A stretch of 64,000 nucleotides of DNA from Sphingomonas sp. Root720 (GCF_001428605.1 NZ_LMID01000011.1:758704-822703); one strand, 5' to 3'; counted from the first letter of the stretch, positions 26,855 to 37,093 are shown. Translations and numbers: made by a program. The notes: generated from the sequence alone by a model not told the origin.

Positions 26855-28380
26855 GCGGCATCGTCCGCCGCGGCCTGCGGCCGATCGATCCAGCCGAGCG
26901 ACTTGCCGATCGCCTTCTTCCAGGACCGCTGGTGGTGGGCGCGGAGATCGGCCGGCATGGTCGGCCGCCAAGTCGCGTCGACGCCCCAATTGTCGCGCAG
27001 CTCCTGCGTCCCCGACCAATAGCCGACCGCCAGCCCCGCCGCATAGGCGGCGCCGAGCGCGGTCGTCTCGGTGATGCGGGGGCGGACCACCGGCGCGCCG
27101 AGCATGTCGGCCTGGAACTGCATCAGCAGCTCGTTGGCGACCATGCCGCCGTCGGTCTTGAGCGTGGCGAGGCGGATGCCGCTGTCGGCCTCCATCGCCG
27201 CGACCACGTCGCAGACCTGATAGGCGGTCGATTCGAGCGCGGCGCGGGCGATGTGGCCCCGGTTCGAGAAGCGGGTGAGGCCGGCGATCACGCCGCGCGC
27301 GCTGTCGTCCCAATAGGGGGCGTAGAGGCCGGAGAAGGCGGGCACGACATAGACGTCGCCATTGTCGGGCACCGATCGGGCGAGCGCCTCGATCTCGGGC
27401 GCGCTGTCGAACAGGCCGAGATTGTCGCGCAGCCATTGGACGAGCGCGCCGGTGATGGCGATCGCCCCCTCCAGCGCATAGCGGGGCGGCTCGTCGCCGA
27501 ACTGGTAGGCGAGGGTGGTGAGCAGCCCGGCCTGCGACCGGACCGGTTCGGTGCCGGTGTTCATCAGCAGGAAGGAGCCGGTGCCGTAGGTGTTCTTCGC
27601 CTCGCCCGGCGCGAAGCAGGCCTGGCCGGCCAGCGCCGCCTGCTGGTCGCCGAGGATGCCGGCGAGCCGCGCGCCGTCGAGCGGCGGCGTCCGGATCGTG
27701 CCGTGCGCGCCGGACGAGGCGACGATCCGGGGCAGGCAGGCGTGGGGGATGCCGAAGGTCGCGAGCAGCTCGTCGTCCCATCGGCAGGTCGCGAGGTCCA
27801 TCAGCATGGTGCGGCTGGCGTTGGTGACGTCGGTGAGGTGGACGCCGCCGTCGGGGCCGCCGGTCAGGTTCCACGCCAGCCAGCTATCGATCGTGCCGAA
27901 CAGCGCCCGGCCCGCCTCCGCCAGCGCGCGGGCGCCGTCGACATTGTCAAGGATCCAGCGCAGCTTGAGCGCGGAGAAATAGGTTGCCAGCGGCAGGCCG
28001 GTCTTGTCGCGGAACCGGTCCTGCCCGCCGTCGCGGAGATAGTGCTGGACCAGTTCGTCGGTGCGCGTGTCCATCCACACCAGCGCGTTGTACAGCGGCC
28101 GGCCGGTTTCGCGGTCCCACAGCAGCGTGGTCTCGCGCTGGTTGGTGATGCCGACGCCGGCCAGGTCCGACGCGGTCAGGTTGGCGCGGGCCAGCGCGGC
28201 GCCGATCACCTCCTGGGTGTTCGCCAATATCTCCAGCGGATCATGCTCGACCCAGCCCGGCCGGGGATAGATCTGGCGATGCTCCTTCTGCGCGACGGCG
28301 AGGATCGCGCCCTGCCGGTCGAAGACGATGAAGCGCGAGCTGGTGGTGCCCTGGTCGATCGCGCCGACGAACTGGGTCAT
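26851..28380 (-). CDS. glpK: Glycerol kinase
   Basis: This is a 509-residue FGGY-family kinase that starts at 28380, overlapping the glpD stop by 4 bases. The N-terminal ATPase motif [14 protein letters not shown], the substrate-binding [18 protein letters not shown] region, [17 protein letters not shown] and the C-terminal [13 protein letters not shown]-like segment are characteristic of GlpK. E. coli GlpK is about 502 residues. It phosphorylates glycerol to sn-glycerol 3-phosphate in the cytoplasm, the substrate of the glpD product encoded just upstream. Confidence 0.95.
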   Translation of the reverse strand: MTQFVGAIDQGTTSSRFIVFDRQGAILAVAQKEHRQIYPRPGWVEHDPLEILANTQEVIGAALARANLTASDLAGVGITNQRETTLLWDRETGRPLYNALVWMDTRTDELVQHYLRDGGQDRFRDKTGLPLATYFSALKLRWILDNVDGARALAEAGRALFGTIDSWLAWNLTGGPDGGVHLTDVTNASRTMLMDLATCRWDDELLATFGIPHACLPRIVASSGAHGTIRTPPLDGARLAGILGDQQAALAGQACFAPGEAKNTYGTGSFLLMNTGTEPVRSQAGLLTTLAYQFGDEPPRYALEGAIAITGALVQWLRDNLGLFDSAPEIEALARSVPDNGDVYVVPAFSGLYAPYWDDSARGVIAGLTRFSNRGHIARAALESTAYQVCDVVAAMEADSGIRLATLKTDGGMVANELLMQFQADMLGAPVVRPRITETTALGAAYAAGLAVGYWSGTQELRDNWGVDATWRPTMPADLRAHHQRSWKKAIGKSLGWIDRPQAAADDAA

Positions 28381-29909
28381 GGGTTTGTCCCTTGTGGCGA
28401 AAGCGGCGGCGCGGCGATGCGGTCCAGCCGTTGCGCGACCAGCGCGGCGGTGCCGGGCGGGACGTGCAGGCCGAGCTTCGAGCGCCGCCAGAGGATGTCG
28501 TCGGGATGCCGCGCCCATTCATGGGCGACGAGATAGTCGACCTCGGCCTCGGTCAGGCCGCCGCCGAGGTCCGCGCCGAGGTCGTCCATCGTCGCGGCGC
28601 CGCCGAGCAGCGCCTCGACCCGCGTCCCATAGGCCTTGCCGAGGCGGCGCAGCAGCGCGGGCGGCAGGCCGGGACGGCTGGCGACGAGCGCGTCCGACCA
28701 GGCGTCGAAGGATCCGCCGCCGATGTCGCCGCCGGGCAGCGGCGCCTGCGCGGTCCAGCCCGGCGCGACGGGGCGGCCGAGCGTGGGCAGCAGCTTCGCC
28801 ATCGCATGCTCGGCGAGGCGGCGATAGGTGGTGATCTTGCCGCCGAACACCGACAGCAGCGGCGGTTCGCCGCCGCCGCCGTCGAGGGCGAGGAGATAGT
28901 CGCGGGTGACCGCCGAGGCGCTCGCCGCGCCGTCGTCGTGGAGCGCGCGCAGGCCGGAGAAGCTGTGGACGACGTCAGCCGGGGTCACCGGCGTGCGGAA
29001 ATAGCCCGAGATGTTGGCGCAGAGATAGGCGACCTCCTCGTCGGAGATCGCGACCTCCGTGGGATGGCCGTCATAGGGGATGTCGGTCGTGCCGATCAGG
29101 GTGAAGCGGTCCTGATAGGGGATGGCGAACAGGACCCGGCCGTCGGGATTCTGGAGGATGAAGGCATAGTCGCCGTCGAAGCGGCGGGGCACGATGATGT
29201 GGCTGCCCTTGACCAGGCGGATGCGGGCGGCGTCGCGCCGGCCGAGGCGGGTCTCGAGCAGCTCCGCGACCCAGGGGCCGGCGGCGTTGACGATCGCGCG
29301 GGCGGCGACGGTGGTCCGCGCGCCCGAGCCGCGGTCCTCGATCCCAGCCTGCCAGACGGAGCCCGTCCGGCGCGCCGACAGCAGGCGGGTATAGGGGCGG
29401 ATCAGCGCGCCGCGCTCGGCGGCGTCGAGCGCGTTGAGCACGACCAGCCGGCTGTCGTCGACGCGGCAGTCGGCATAGGTGAAGCCGCGCCGGTAGCCGG
29501 GCTTGAGCACGGCGAAGCCCGGATGGTGCGGGGCGACGACGGCGCGCGACGCGGGTAGCCGGCGGCGGCGGGCGAGATGGTCGTAGAGGAACAGCCCGGC
29601 GCGGATCATCCAGGCGGGCCGCTGCCCGGCGGCATGCGGGAGGAAGAAGTCGAGCGGGGCGATCAGGTGCGGGGCGATCGCCATCAGCCGCTCACGCTCC
29701 TGCAGCGATTCCCGCACCAGCCGGAACTCATGATATTCCAGGTAGCGCAGCCCGCCATGGATCAGCTTGGTGCTGGCCGAGGAGGTATGGGCGGCGAGGT
29801 CGTCCTGCTCGACGAGCATCGTCGACAGGCCGCGCCCGGCCGCGTCGCGGGCGATGCCCGCGCCGTTGATGCCGCCGCCGACGATCAGCAGGTCGACCGC
29901 CAGCGTCAT
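28377..29909 (-). CDS. glpD: Glycerol-3-phosphate dehydrogenase, FAD-dependent
   Basis: This is a 510-residue flavoprotein from ATG 29909 with a GAGGAGAGGAT ribosome site. The FAD motif [17 protein letters not shown] is at the N-terminus, followed by [16 protein letters not shown], a signature of GlpD. The C-terminal domain carries a [21 protein letters not shown] segment typical of the family. It oxidises G3P to dihydroxyacetone phosphate at the inner membrane, passing electrons to quinone. It is first in the glp run. A TTGACA-17 bp promoter overlapped by an operator lies 32 bases upstream. Confidence 0.95.
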   Translation of the reverse strand: MTLAVDLLIVGGGINGAGIARDAAGRGLSTMLVEQDDLAAHTSSASTKLIHGGLRYLEYHEFRLVRESLQERERLMAIAPHLIAPLDFFLPHAAGQRPAWMIRAGLFLYDHLARRRRLPASRAVVAPHHPGFAVLKPGYRRGFTYADCRVDDSRLVVLNALDAAERGALIRPYTRLLSARRTGSVWQAGIEDRGSGARTTVAARAIVNAAGPWVAELLETRLGRRDAARIRLVKGSHIIVPRRFDGDYAFILQNPDGRVLFAIPYQDRFTLIGTTDIPYDGHPTEVAISDEEVAYLCANISGYFRTPVTPADVVHSFSGLRALHDDGAASASAVTRDYLLALDGGGGEPPLLSVFGGKITTYRRLAEHAMAKLLPTLGRPVAPGWTAQAPLPGGDIGGGSFDAWSDALVASRPGLPPALLRRLGKAYGTRVEALLGGAATMDDLGADLGGGLTEAEVDYLVAHEWARHPDDILWRRSKLGLHVPPGTAALVAQRLDRIAAPPLSPQGTNP

Positions 29910-29940
29910 ATCCTCTCCTCTTTGCGATGCTTCTTGCGGA

Positions 29941-29963
29941 TAAACTGAATGGTCATTTAATAA
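29941..29963 (-). promoter_or_regulatory. Promoter-overlapping operator of the glp operon
   Basis: On the minus strand, TTGACA (29987-29982) is followed by a 17-bp spacer and a TTTATT -10. The -10 runs into the operator, whose halves are TTATTAAA and TTCAGTTTA around TGACCA. The 23-base site matches the one at 30076 at 19 positions. A repressor here would block RNA polymerase directly. Confidence 0.62.
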
Positions 29964-30075
29964 ACTGGCTCCCGCCTGCGCTGTCAAGAGGCCGGCCGCC
30001 TCCCCCGGATATTTCCGCATGGAGGAATGGATCGGGAGCGCGTCACGCATCATTGACTCGCTGAGTATCATTGTT

Positions 30076-30098
30076 TTACTAAATGATCGTTCAGTTAA
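30076..30098 (+). promoter_or_regulatory. Promoter-overlapping operator of the NTF2/esterase unit
   Basis: TTGACT at 30053-30058 is followed by a 17-bp spacer and then the operator halves TTACTAAA and TTCAGTTAA, with TGATCG between them. The left half occupies the -10 position. It is divergent from the glp site 113 bases away. Confidence 0.62.
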
Positions 30099-30126
30099 CA
30101 ATATATCCGACGCGATGGAGATTCTG

Positions 30127-30501
30127 ATGACCGACCTGTCCAATGGCTTTGGCGATCATGCGGAGATCGCGCGTCTGATCGGGCGCTATGTCGACGGCGC
30201 GCGGGCCGGCGACAGCGGGCCGATGCGGGAGGTCTTCTCCGATGAGGCGACAATCTGCGGCTTCCTCGGCCCGGACAAATTCGCCGGCCCGATCGAGATG
30301 CTGTTCGCCTACGTCGACGGGGCGGGGCCGTCGCCCGACATCGTGGTCTCGATCCGGTCGATCCAATGCCTCGACGGGATCGCCTCGGCGGTGGTCGCGG
30401 CGCGGCATTGGGGCGGCCACGACTTCGAGGATATCCTGTCCTTCGTGAAGTTCGGGGCCGAGTGGAAGATCGTCGCCAAGACGTTCCGGCTGGTGGCCTG
30501 A
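30127..30501 (+). CDS. NTF2-like (putative lumazine-binding type) protein
   Basis: This is a 124-residue protein. ATG 30127 was chosen since GGAG lies 8 bases upstream and the frame further up crosses the operator. The N-terminal helix pair (HAEIARLIGRYVDGARAGD) is followed by alternating strands (SIRSIQCLDGIASAVVAARHW, EDILSFVKFGAEWKIVAKTF), the pattern of small NTF2-like proteins. No active-site residues are certain. It is the first gene of a unit with a carboxylesterase and a lactonase-like protein. An accessory isomerase or binding role is possible. Confidence 0.78.
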   Translation: MTDLSNGFGDHAEIARLIGRYVDGARAGDSGPMREVFSDEATICGFLGPDKFAGPIEMLFAYVDGAGPSPDIVVSIRSIQCLDGIASAVVAARHWGGHDFEDILSFVKFGAEWKIVAKTFRLVA

Positions 30502-30532
30502 AGCCGATCGGATTTAGATAAGGAGAGGATCG

Positions 30533-32194
30533 ATGCAGCGGCGGGACTTTCTCTTGGCATCGATCGCCGGGATGGGGTGGATGCAGGGATCGGCATATGC
30601 GGGTCGGCGTACGGCGAAGGCGGCTTCGCCCGCGCCGGTGGTGCGGACCAGCGAGGGCCTGGCGCGCGGCGCGCGCAGCGGTGGCGTCTCGCTGTTCAAG
30701 GGGCTGCGCTACGGCGCGCCGGTCGGCGGGCGGGCGCGCTTCAGGCGCGCCGCGCCGCCGCAGCCCTGGCCGGGTATCCGCGATTTCCGGGACTTCGGCG
30801 ATCGCGCGCCGCAGCCGGGCAAGCATTCGCCGCAGATCGGCCTGCCGGCCCCCGATGCCGGGCCCTGGGCCTCCTTCACCGATCCCGCGCCCGAGGGCGA
30901 GGATTGCCTGCGGCTCAACATCTGGACGCCCGAGGCCGACCCCGGCGCGGCGCGACCGGTGCTGGTCTGGCTGCACGGCGGCGGCTTCCGCGAAGGATCG
31001 GGTAGCATCAACGCGAGTGACGGGCAGGTGCTGGCCGCCGAGAACGGCGTCGTCGTCGTGACGCTCAACCACCGGCTCGGCGTGTTCGGCTATCTGTCGC
31101 TCGACCATCTCGATCCGGCCTTCGCCGATTCGGGCAATATCGGGATGCTTGATATCGTCGATGCGCTGAAATGGATTCGCCGCAACATCCGGGCGTTCGG
31201 CGGCGATCCCGACCGTGTCGCAATCTTCGGCGAATCCGGCGGCGGGGCCAAGGTCTGCGCGCTGATGGCGATGCCCGAGGCGCGCGGCCTGTTCCACGGC
31301 GCGATCACCCAGAGCGGGGTGCTGGTCTGGGGCATGGAACGAGCTCAGGCGGCGGAGGCGGCGAACGCGCTGCTCGATAAGCTCGGCCTCGGCCGCGATC
31401 CGCAGCGGCTGCTCGACCTGCCGGCGCAGGCGATCCTCGACGGTGTGGCTGCGCTCGGCGACGGATGGGCGCGCAAATTCCTGCCGGTGATCGGCGGCAG
31501 CCTGCCGAACCATCCCTTCGCCGAGGGCGTCCCGGCGGCGAGCCGCGACGTGCCGATGATCATCGGCACCAGCCGCGACGAGGCGACGATCCTGGTCGGG
31601 TCGCCGCCGATCTTCGCGCTCGACTGGGACGGGCTCCGGGCCGCGCTGGCGAAGATGTTCCCCGGCGACATGGCGGTGCTGGTGGCCGGCTATCGCCGGC
31701 TCTATCCGGCCAAGGGCCCAGCCGACATCTTCTTCGCGGTGATGAGTGAGTTCCTGATCGTCCGCTCGTCCGCCTATGTCGCCAATCTCCGCGCCGCCGG
31801 GGCGAGCGCGCCGACCTGGGTGTACAGCCTCGAATGGCCGACGCCGATCATGGGCGGGAGGTTAGGCGTCCCGCACGGGCTGTCGGTGCCGCTGGCGTTC
31901 GGGACGATGGCGCAGGTGCCGAGCATGGTGCCGGTCGATGCCGGCTCGACGGCGGTGTCGGCGCTGATCCGGCAGGGCTGGTCGAGCTTCGCGGGCGGCG
32001 GCGCCCCCCGGCCGTCGTCGATCGCCTGGCCGCCCTATAGCGCGGCGGGGCGCGAGGTGCTGGCGATCGACGCGGCGCCGTCGATCGTCCGCGATCCGCG
32101 CGGCGCCGAACGCCGCCTGCTCGCCGAGCTGCCCTGGTTCGACACAAATGGCGACCATCGCGCCGCGCCGGCCGCCGCGAAGGACATGTGGTGA
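30533..32194 (+). CDS. Type-B carboxylesterase, probably Tat-exported
   Basis: This is a 553-residue protein. The N-terminus QRRDFLLAS is a Tat-like twin-arginine motif, followed by a hydrophobic stretch and AYA, so export to the periplasm is likely. The catalytic Ser lies in IFGESGGGAK, the oxyanion loop in VWLHGGGFREGSG and the His in VPHGLSVPLAFG, all typical of type-B carboxylesterases (about 500-560). EDCLRLNIWTP is another family mark. It probably cleaves an ester, and the glycerol genes next door make an acylglycerol or glycerol-bearing ester attractive. Confidence 0.9.
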   Translation: MQRRDFLLASIAGMGWMQGSAYAGRRTAKAASPAPVVRTSEGLARGARSGGVSLFKGLRYGAPVGGRARFRRAAPPQPWPGIRDFRDFGDRAPQPGKHSPQIGLPAPDAGPWASFTDPAPEGEDCLRLNIWTPEADPGAARPVLVWLHGGGFREGSGSINASDGQVLAAENGVVVVTLNHRLGVFGYLSLDHLDPAFADSGNIGMLDIVDALKWIRRNIRAFGGDPDRVAIFGESGGGAKVCALMAMPEARGLFHGAITQSGVLVWGMERAQAAEAANALLDKLGLGRDPQRLLDLPAQAILDGVAALGDGWARKFLPVIGGSLPNHPFAEGVPAASRDVPMIIGTSRDEATILVGSPPIFALDWDGLRAALAKMFPGDMAVLVAGYRRLYPAKGPADIFFAVMSEFLIVRSSAYVANLRAAGASAPTWVYSLEWPTPIMGGRLGVPHGLSVPLAFGTMAQVPSMVPVDAGSTAVSALIRQGWSSFAGGGAPRPSSIAWPPYSAAGREVLAIDAAPSIVRDPRGAERRLLAELPWFDTNGDHRAAPAAAKDMW

Positions 32195-33117
32195 GCGCCG
32201 GGGTTCCGATCGTCGACGCGCCGCTGGTCCACGACTGGAAGGCCGCGATCGCCGAGGCGCCGGTCTGGGACGAGCACGGCCAGGCCTTCTGGTGCCTCGA
32301 CAATGTCAGCGGCGAGATTATCGAACTGGGAAGCGACTGGAGCATCCGCCGGACGATCCGGCGCGGCCGCCCGACCGCCGCCGCCCTGCTGCGCGCGGAC
32401 GGCGGCCTGCTGCTCGCCGAAGGCTGCGCCTTCACGCTGCTCGACGCGGACGGCGGCGAACGGCCCCTCGCGACGATCGACGCCGACCCGTCGTCGGTGA
32501 GGATCAACGAGGCGGCATGCGATCCCCAGGGCCGCGTCTGGGCGGGGACGGTAGACGCGGCGCTGTCGATCGGCGGCGGCGCGCTCCATCGCGTCGATGG
32601 CGAGGGGCGCTGCGTCCGCGTCCTCGAAGGGCTGACGATCGGCAACGGCATGGGCTGGAGCCCTGACGGCGCCACCTTCTACTTGGTCGATTCGCCGACC
32701 GGCCGGGTCGACGCGTTCGACTTCGACGGCGCGGCCGGCGTGCTGGCCAACCGCCGCACCGTGCTCAACTTTGCTGTAGGCGAGGGCTGGGCGGACGGGC
32801 TGTGCGTCGATGCCGAGGGCTGCCTCTGGGTCGCGATCCCGCTGACCTCGGAAGTGCGCCGCTATTCGCCCGATGGCGTACTGCGGCTGCGCGTCCGGGT
32901 AACGGCGCCGTTCGTGACGAGCTGCGCGTTCGGCGGCGCGGACCACGCGACGTTGCTGATCACTACCGGCGCGGTCGCGCTGCCGCGCCGGATGGTGGCG
33001 GCGATCGGCTTCGATCCCGGCACGGCAGAAGGCGCCGCGACCGCACCGGGGGCGGGCGGCCTCTTCGCGCTGAAGCCCGGCGCGAAAGGGCTGGCGGAAC
33101 CCGCCTGCGGCTTCTGA
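32188..33117 (+). CDS. SMP-30/gluconolactonase/LRE-like hydrolase
   Basis: This is a 309-residue protein. The start is GTG 32188 or 32191; the second gives a GTGA overlap with the esterase gene. The six-bladed propeller metal ligands are visible: Glu in IAEAPVWDEHG, Asn in IGNGMGWSPDG and Asp in WADGLCVDAEG. ARVWAGT-like CDPQGRVWAGTVD is a family hallmark. Members open lactone rings with a divalent metal. Co-translation with the esterase suggests a second hydrolytic step. Confidence 0.9.
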   Translation: MVSAGVPIVDAPLVHDWKAAIAEAPVWDEHGQAFWCLDNVSGEIIELGSDWSIRRTIRRGRPTAAALLRADGGLLLAEGCAFTLLDADGGERPLATIDADPSSVRINEAACDPQGRVWAGTVDAALSIGGGALHRVDGEGRCVRVLEGLTIGNGMGWSPDGATFYLVDSPTGRVDAFDFDGAAGVLANRRTVLNFAVGEGWADGLCVDAEGCLWVAIPLTSEVRRYSPDGVLRLRVRVTAPFVTSCAFGGADHATLLITTGAVALPRRMVAAIGFDPGTAEGAATAPGAGGLFALKPGAKGLAEPACGF

Positions 33118-33137
33118 CGATCCGCTGAAAAGTGAAT

Positions 33138-33187
33138 TTGACAGCCCGACGGAACTGACATAATCAGCTTACTAAATATTCAGTAAG
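33138..33187 (+). promoter_or_regulatory. Promoter and palindromic operator of the hyuBA unit
   Basis: TTGACA lies at 33138-33143 and CATAAT at 33159-33164 (15-bp spacer; TAATCA at 17 bp is an alternative). The operator at 33168-33187 has halves CTTACTAAAT and ATTCAGTAAG, a near-perfect palindrome with one mismatch per arm. It sits over the expected transcription start, 14 bases before the GTG of the hydantoinase B gene. Confidence 0.7.
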
Positions 33188-33201
33188 TTTATGAGGCAGA
33201 C

Positions 33202-35001
33202 GTGGACGAGAGGCTGGAAGTGAGCGGGACTGCGGTGAAGATCGAACCCCACATGTTGGCCATCCTCGCGAGGAAGTTCAACGTGATCGTCAACGAGATG
33301 AACCACACGCTGGAGAAGGTGTCGCGGTCGGCGGCGCTCAATCTCGCGAAGGATTTCTCGTCGGCGGTGCTAACCAGCGAGGGCGACCTGTTCTGCCTGA
33401 CCCAGGCGATCCCGATCATCGTCGCGTCGTGCAGCATGGCGGCGAAGCAGATGACCGGCCTGTTCGGCGATCTCCGCCCCGGTGACTGCTTTCTCAACAA
33501 TTCGCCCTATTACGGGTCGAGCCACCATGGCGACTTCGCCTATATGGCGCCGGTCTTCTATAAGGGCGAGCATATCCTGACGACGCTGAGCGTCGCTCAC
33601 CAGGCCGATATCGGCAACAGCCAGCCGACCACCTTCATGCCCTTCGCGAAGGACCTGTACGAGGAAGGCGCGCTCGACTTCCCCTGCGTCCGCGTCCAGC
33701 GCGACTATGCCGATGTCGAGGACGTAGTGCGGATGGCCAGGATCCGCATCCGCAATCCCGAGCAATGGTATGGCGATTATCTGGCGGCGGTCGGCGCAGT
33801 GCGGATCGGCGAGAAGCGGATCATCGAGTTATGCGACAAATATGGCGCCGCGACGATCAAGGCGTTCCTCGCAGAATGGCAGGACTATTCGCGCCGCCGC
33901 ATGGTCGACGAGATCGGCAAGCTGCCGCGCAAGAGCTGGGAAGCCACCAACGCGCACGACCCGATCGAGGGGCTGGCGCCCGACGGCATCCCGCTCAAGG
34001 TCAGGCTCTCGATCCTGCCCGAGGAGGGCAAGATCCAGGTCGACCTGCGGGACAATATCGCCTGCCTCGAGGCCGGCTATAATCTGAGCGAGGCGACCAC
34101 CCGGTCGGCGGTCGTCACCGGCATCCTCAACAACCTGTCGTCCGATCTGCCGCGCAACGACGGCGTCTACAACTGCATCGAGATACTGGCGCGCGAGAAT
34201 GCGATCGTCGGCGGGGTGCAGCCGCCCTACAGTACCTCGATGGCGACGGTGGGCGTCGCCGCGCGGCTGATCAACCTGATCCAGTCGATGTTCGCCGAGC
34301 TCGGCCCCGACAAGGGGCTTGCCGAGGGGGCCACCTCGTTCAGTCCCAGCGTCGCCTCGGTCTGCGGCAAAGACTTCCGCTACGACGACCGGCTGTTCGT
34401 CAACGCGGTGATCTACGGCTTCGGCGGCGGGCCCGCGCTGCACGGCCATGACGGCTGGCTGACCTATCTGGGCCCGCCCGGCGGCTGCCAAGTCGACTTC
34501 ATCAGCGCCGAGATCTTCGAGCTCAAGATGCCGATCATGTTCGGCTGCTGCGAGGTCGAGACGGACAGCGGCGGCGCGGGCGAGTGGGACGGCGCGCCCG
34601 GCATACGCTGCCTGATGCGGCCGCGCGGCAACCCGGCGCTCTGGTCCTATTTCCTCGATTCCAAGGTCTTCCCGCCGAAGGGGCTGCACGGCGGCCATGC
34701 CGGCGCGCCCTCGGCCGCGTGGAAGGTCGATGCGGCCGGCAACGAGGTCGCGATCCCCGACATCTCCAGCGAGGAGATCCAGCCGACCGAATGGATCGGC
34801 AGCCTGTGGCCGGGCGGCGGCGGCTTCGGCGATCCGCTCGATCGCGATCCCGAACGGGTGCGCCACCGCGTGCGCAACGGCTGGGTCTCGCCCGAAAAGG
34901 CGCGGGCCATCTACGGCGTCGCCCTCGACCTGTCGGACGAGGACTGTCGCGTCGACCAGGAGCGGACCGCGCAGCTCCGCCTGGAACTCCGGAATAGATA
35001 A
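33202..35001 (+). CDS. Hydantoinase/oxoprolinase B family protein
   Basis: This is a 599-residue protein from GTG 33202. The N-terminus (FNVIVNEMNHTLEKVSRSAALNLAKDFSSAVLT) is classic HyuB, followed by GDCFLNNSPYYGSSHHGDFAYMAPVF, and Asn/His/Asp-rich metal-site segments AHQADIGNSQP and TSFSPSVASV. The C-terminus carries GGGGFGDPLDRDPERV. It pairs with the HyuA-like subunit 12 bases downstream to form an ATP-dependent cyclic-amide hydrolase. The substrate is unknown; members act on hydantoins, oxoproline, N-methylhydantoin, or carboxylate acetone or acetophenone. Confidence 0.92.
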   Translation: MDERLEVSGTAVKIEPHMLAILARKFNVIVNEMNHTLEKVSRSAALNLAKDFSSAVLTSEGDLFCLTQAIPIIVASCSMAAKQMTGLFGDLRPGDCFLNNSPYYGSSHHGDFAYMAPVFYKGEHILTTLSVAHQADIGNSQPTTFMPFAKDLYEEGALDFPCVRVQRDYADVEDVVRMARIRIRNPEQWYGDYLAAVGAVRIGEKRIIELCDKYGAATIKAFLAEWQDYSRRRMVDEIGKLPRKSWEATNAHDPIEGLAPDGIPLKVRLSILPEEGKIQVDLRDNIACLEAGYNLSEATTRSAVVTGILNNLSSDLPRNDGVYNCIEILARENAIVGGVQPPYSTSMATVGVAARLINLIQSMFAELGPDKGLAEGATSFSPSVASVCGKDFRYDDRLFVNAVIYGFGGGPALHGHDGWLTYLGPPGGCQVDFISAEIFELKMPIMFGCCEVETDSGGAGEWDGAPGIRCLMRPRGNPALWSYFLDSKVFPPKGLHGGHAGAPSAAWKVDAAGNEVAIPDISSEEIQPTEWIGSLWPGGGGFGDPLDRDPERVRHRVRNGWVSPEKARAIYGVALDLSDEDCRVDQERTAQLRLELRNR

Positions 35002-35013
35002 GGGTCAACAGAC

Positions 35014-37086
35014 ATGCGTTTCAGGGTGTGCTCCGACGTGGGCGGCACGTTCAGCGATCTGTTCGTGTTCGACGAAAACAATGGCGAGTGGAATATCTTC
35101 AAGGCGTTCACCGTCCCGCGCCGGCCGAGCGACGGCATCATGGCGGGGCTGCGCCAGGCGGCCGATCATTATAAGCTGACGCTCGACGGCTTCCTGCGCG
35201 ACTGCGTGTCGCTGGTGCACGGCTCGACGGTGGCGCTCAACGCCCTGATCGAGGGCAAGGTGGCGAAGGTCGGGCTGATCTGCACCCGCGGCTTCCGCGA
35301 CATCCTGACGACGCGGGAGCAGGGCCGCAGCGAGCCCTTCCTGTGGAAGACCGACTATCCCGATCCGTTCGTGCCGCGCTACCTGACGCTGCCGGTCACC
35401 GAGCGCGTCAATTCGGAGGGCGGCGTCGAGATTCCGCTGAACGAGGACGAGGTCCGCGCGGCGGTGCGGCAGCTCAAGGGTCATGGCGTCCAGGCGATCG
35501 CGGTTGCGCTGCTCTGGTCGATCACCAACGGCGACCATGAGCGCCGGATCGAGGCGATCATCCGCGAGGAATGGCCCGAGGTGCCGGTCGTCCTCAGCTC
35601 GCAGCTCAACCCGATCCTGCGCGAATATCGGCGCACCTCGTCGACCGTGGTCAACGCCTCGCTGCTCGACGTGATCCGCACCTATGTCTCCGACCTGCAG
35701 GCGCAGCTCAGCGACAACGGCTATGCCTGCCCGCTGTCGCTCGTCACCTCGGCCGGCGGCATCGCCAGCGTCCAGGATATGATGGAGCGCCCGATCTACA
35801 GCATCAATTCAGGGCCTTCGATGGCGCCGATCGCGGGCCAGACCACGGTCGCGATGGAGCAGGGCATCGACAATGTGCTGGTCGTCGACATGGGCGGCAC
35901 CAGCTTCGACGTCAGCGTCGTGCAGGACGGCAAGATCAACCTGTCGCGCGAGATCGTGATGGGCGGCTGCTTCCTCGGCGTCGACCTGGTCGACAGCCGC
36001 AGCGTCGGATCGGGCGGCGGCAGCATCGCCCGCGTCGACGCCGGCGGGCTGGTCCATGTCGGGCCAGAGAGCGCGGGCGCCAATCCGGGGCCGGCTTTCT
36101 ACGGGCGCGGCGGCACCCGCCCGACCGTCAGCGACGCCGACCTCGTCCTCGGTTATCTCAACACCGAGGCGTTCGCCAGGGGCGGCACCCCGCTCGACCC
36201 GGCGCTGTCCTCCGCGGCGATCGAGGAGCATGTCGCGAAGCCGCTCGGCATCGACGTGGCGCAGGCCGCCTTCACCATATGGAGCACCGTCAACAACGAC
36301 ATGCAGGCGGCGATGCAGGACCTCGCCATCTCGCGCGGGATCGACCTGCGCGACTTCGTAGTCGTCTCGGGCGGTGGGGCTGCGGGCATGCACATCCAGG
36401 CGATGGCGATGGAGCTCGGCATCAGGGAGCTGATCATCCCCAAGGCGGCCGGCGTGCTCAGCGCCTATGGCGGCGCCTTCGCCGACCTGGTGAAGGAGTA
36501 TAGCGCGATCGCCTTCGTCGAGAGCAACCGCTTCGACTTCGCGGGCGTCAACGCCCTGCTGGAATCGCTGGAGAGGAGCGCGGTCGCATTCCTCGACGGC
36601 CATGGCATCGATCCCGCCGACCGCCGCCTCGAATATTATGCCGAGGCCCGCTATCCCGAGCAGATCTGGGAGCTGCCCGTGCCCCTGCGGACCGGGCGGA
36701 TCGCCGATCAGGCGCAGCTCGACGCGCTGGTCGCCGACTTCCACGACATCCACGAGCGGATGTACGCGGTGAAGGACCCGTCCCAGCCGATCGAATGCCT
36801 GCACTGGAAGGTCCGCGCGATCGGCGCGACGCCGAAGCCGGCGATCCGCAAGCTGCCGTTCGGCGGCGAGGGCGCCGATCATGCGCTGAAGGGAACCCGC
36901 AAGGCCTTCTTCAAGGATCTCGGCGGCTTCGTCGACGCGGCGGTCTATGACGGCACCAGGCTGACCTGCGGCAACCGGATCGAGGGGCCGGCGGTGATCG
37001 AGGAGCCGACGACGACGGTGGTGGTCATGCCCGGCACGGCGATGACGGTCAGCGAATATGGCAGCTATGTCTCGCGCTTCGCCTGA
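35014..37086 (+). CDS. Hydantoinase/oxoprolinase A family protein
   Basis: This is a 690-residue protein. N-terminal DVGGTFSDLFVFDE and later VVDMGGTSFDVSVV are the two phosphate-binding loops of the ASKHA fold. The HGSTVALNALIEGKVAKVGLI segment and ALSRGIDLRDFVVVSGGGAAGMHIQAMA (here ISRGIDLRDF) are family marks, and NPGPAFYGRGG is typical. Length agrees with ATP-binding HyuA/AcxA-type subunits. It follows HyuB by 12 bases. Acetophenone or acetone carboxylase alpha subunits belong to the same superfamily, so a ketone substrate is an alternative. Confidence 0.92.
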   Translation: MRFRVCSDVGGTFSDLFVFDENNGEWNIFKAFTVPRRPSDGIMAGLRQAADHYKLTLDGFLRDCVSLVHGSTVALNALIEGKVAKVGLICTRGFRDILTTREQGRSEPFLWKTDYPDPFVPRYLTLPVTERVNSEGGVEIPLNEDEVRAAVRQLKGHGVQAIAVALLWSITNGDHERRIEAIIREEWPEVPVVLSSQLNPILREYRRTSSTVVNASLLDVIRTYVSDLQAQLSDNGYACPLSLVTSAGGIASVQDMMERPIYSINSGPSMAPIAGQTTVAMEQGIDNVLVVDMGGTSFDVSVVQDGKINLSREIVMGGCFLGVDLVDSRSVGSGGGSIARVDAGGLVHVGPESAGANPGPAFYGRGGTRPTVSDADLVLGYLNTEAFARGGTPLDPALSSAAIEEHVAKPLGIDVAQAAFTIWSTVNNDMQAAMQDLAISRGIDLRDFVVVSGGGAAGMHIQAMAMELGIRELIIPKAAGVLSAYGGAFADLVKEYSAIAFVESNRFDFAGVNALLESLERSAVAFLDGHGIDPADRRLEYYAEARYPEQIWELPVPLRTGRIADQAQLDALVADFHDIHERMYAVKDPSQPIECLHWKVRAIGATPKPAIRKLPFGGEGADHALKGTRKAFFKDLGGFVDAAVYDGTRLTCGNRIEGPAVIEEPTTTVVVMPGTAMTVSEYGSYVSRFA

Positions 37087-37093
37087 TCGCGCG

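Noticed and set aside
26855-27874. N-terminal extension of the aquaglyceroporin in the same open frame
   Set aside because: It overlaps the glycerol kinase gene in another phase. MIP homology starts at the GTG at 26854.
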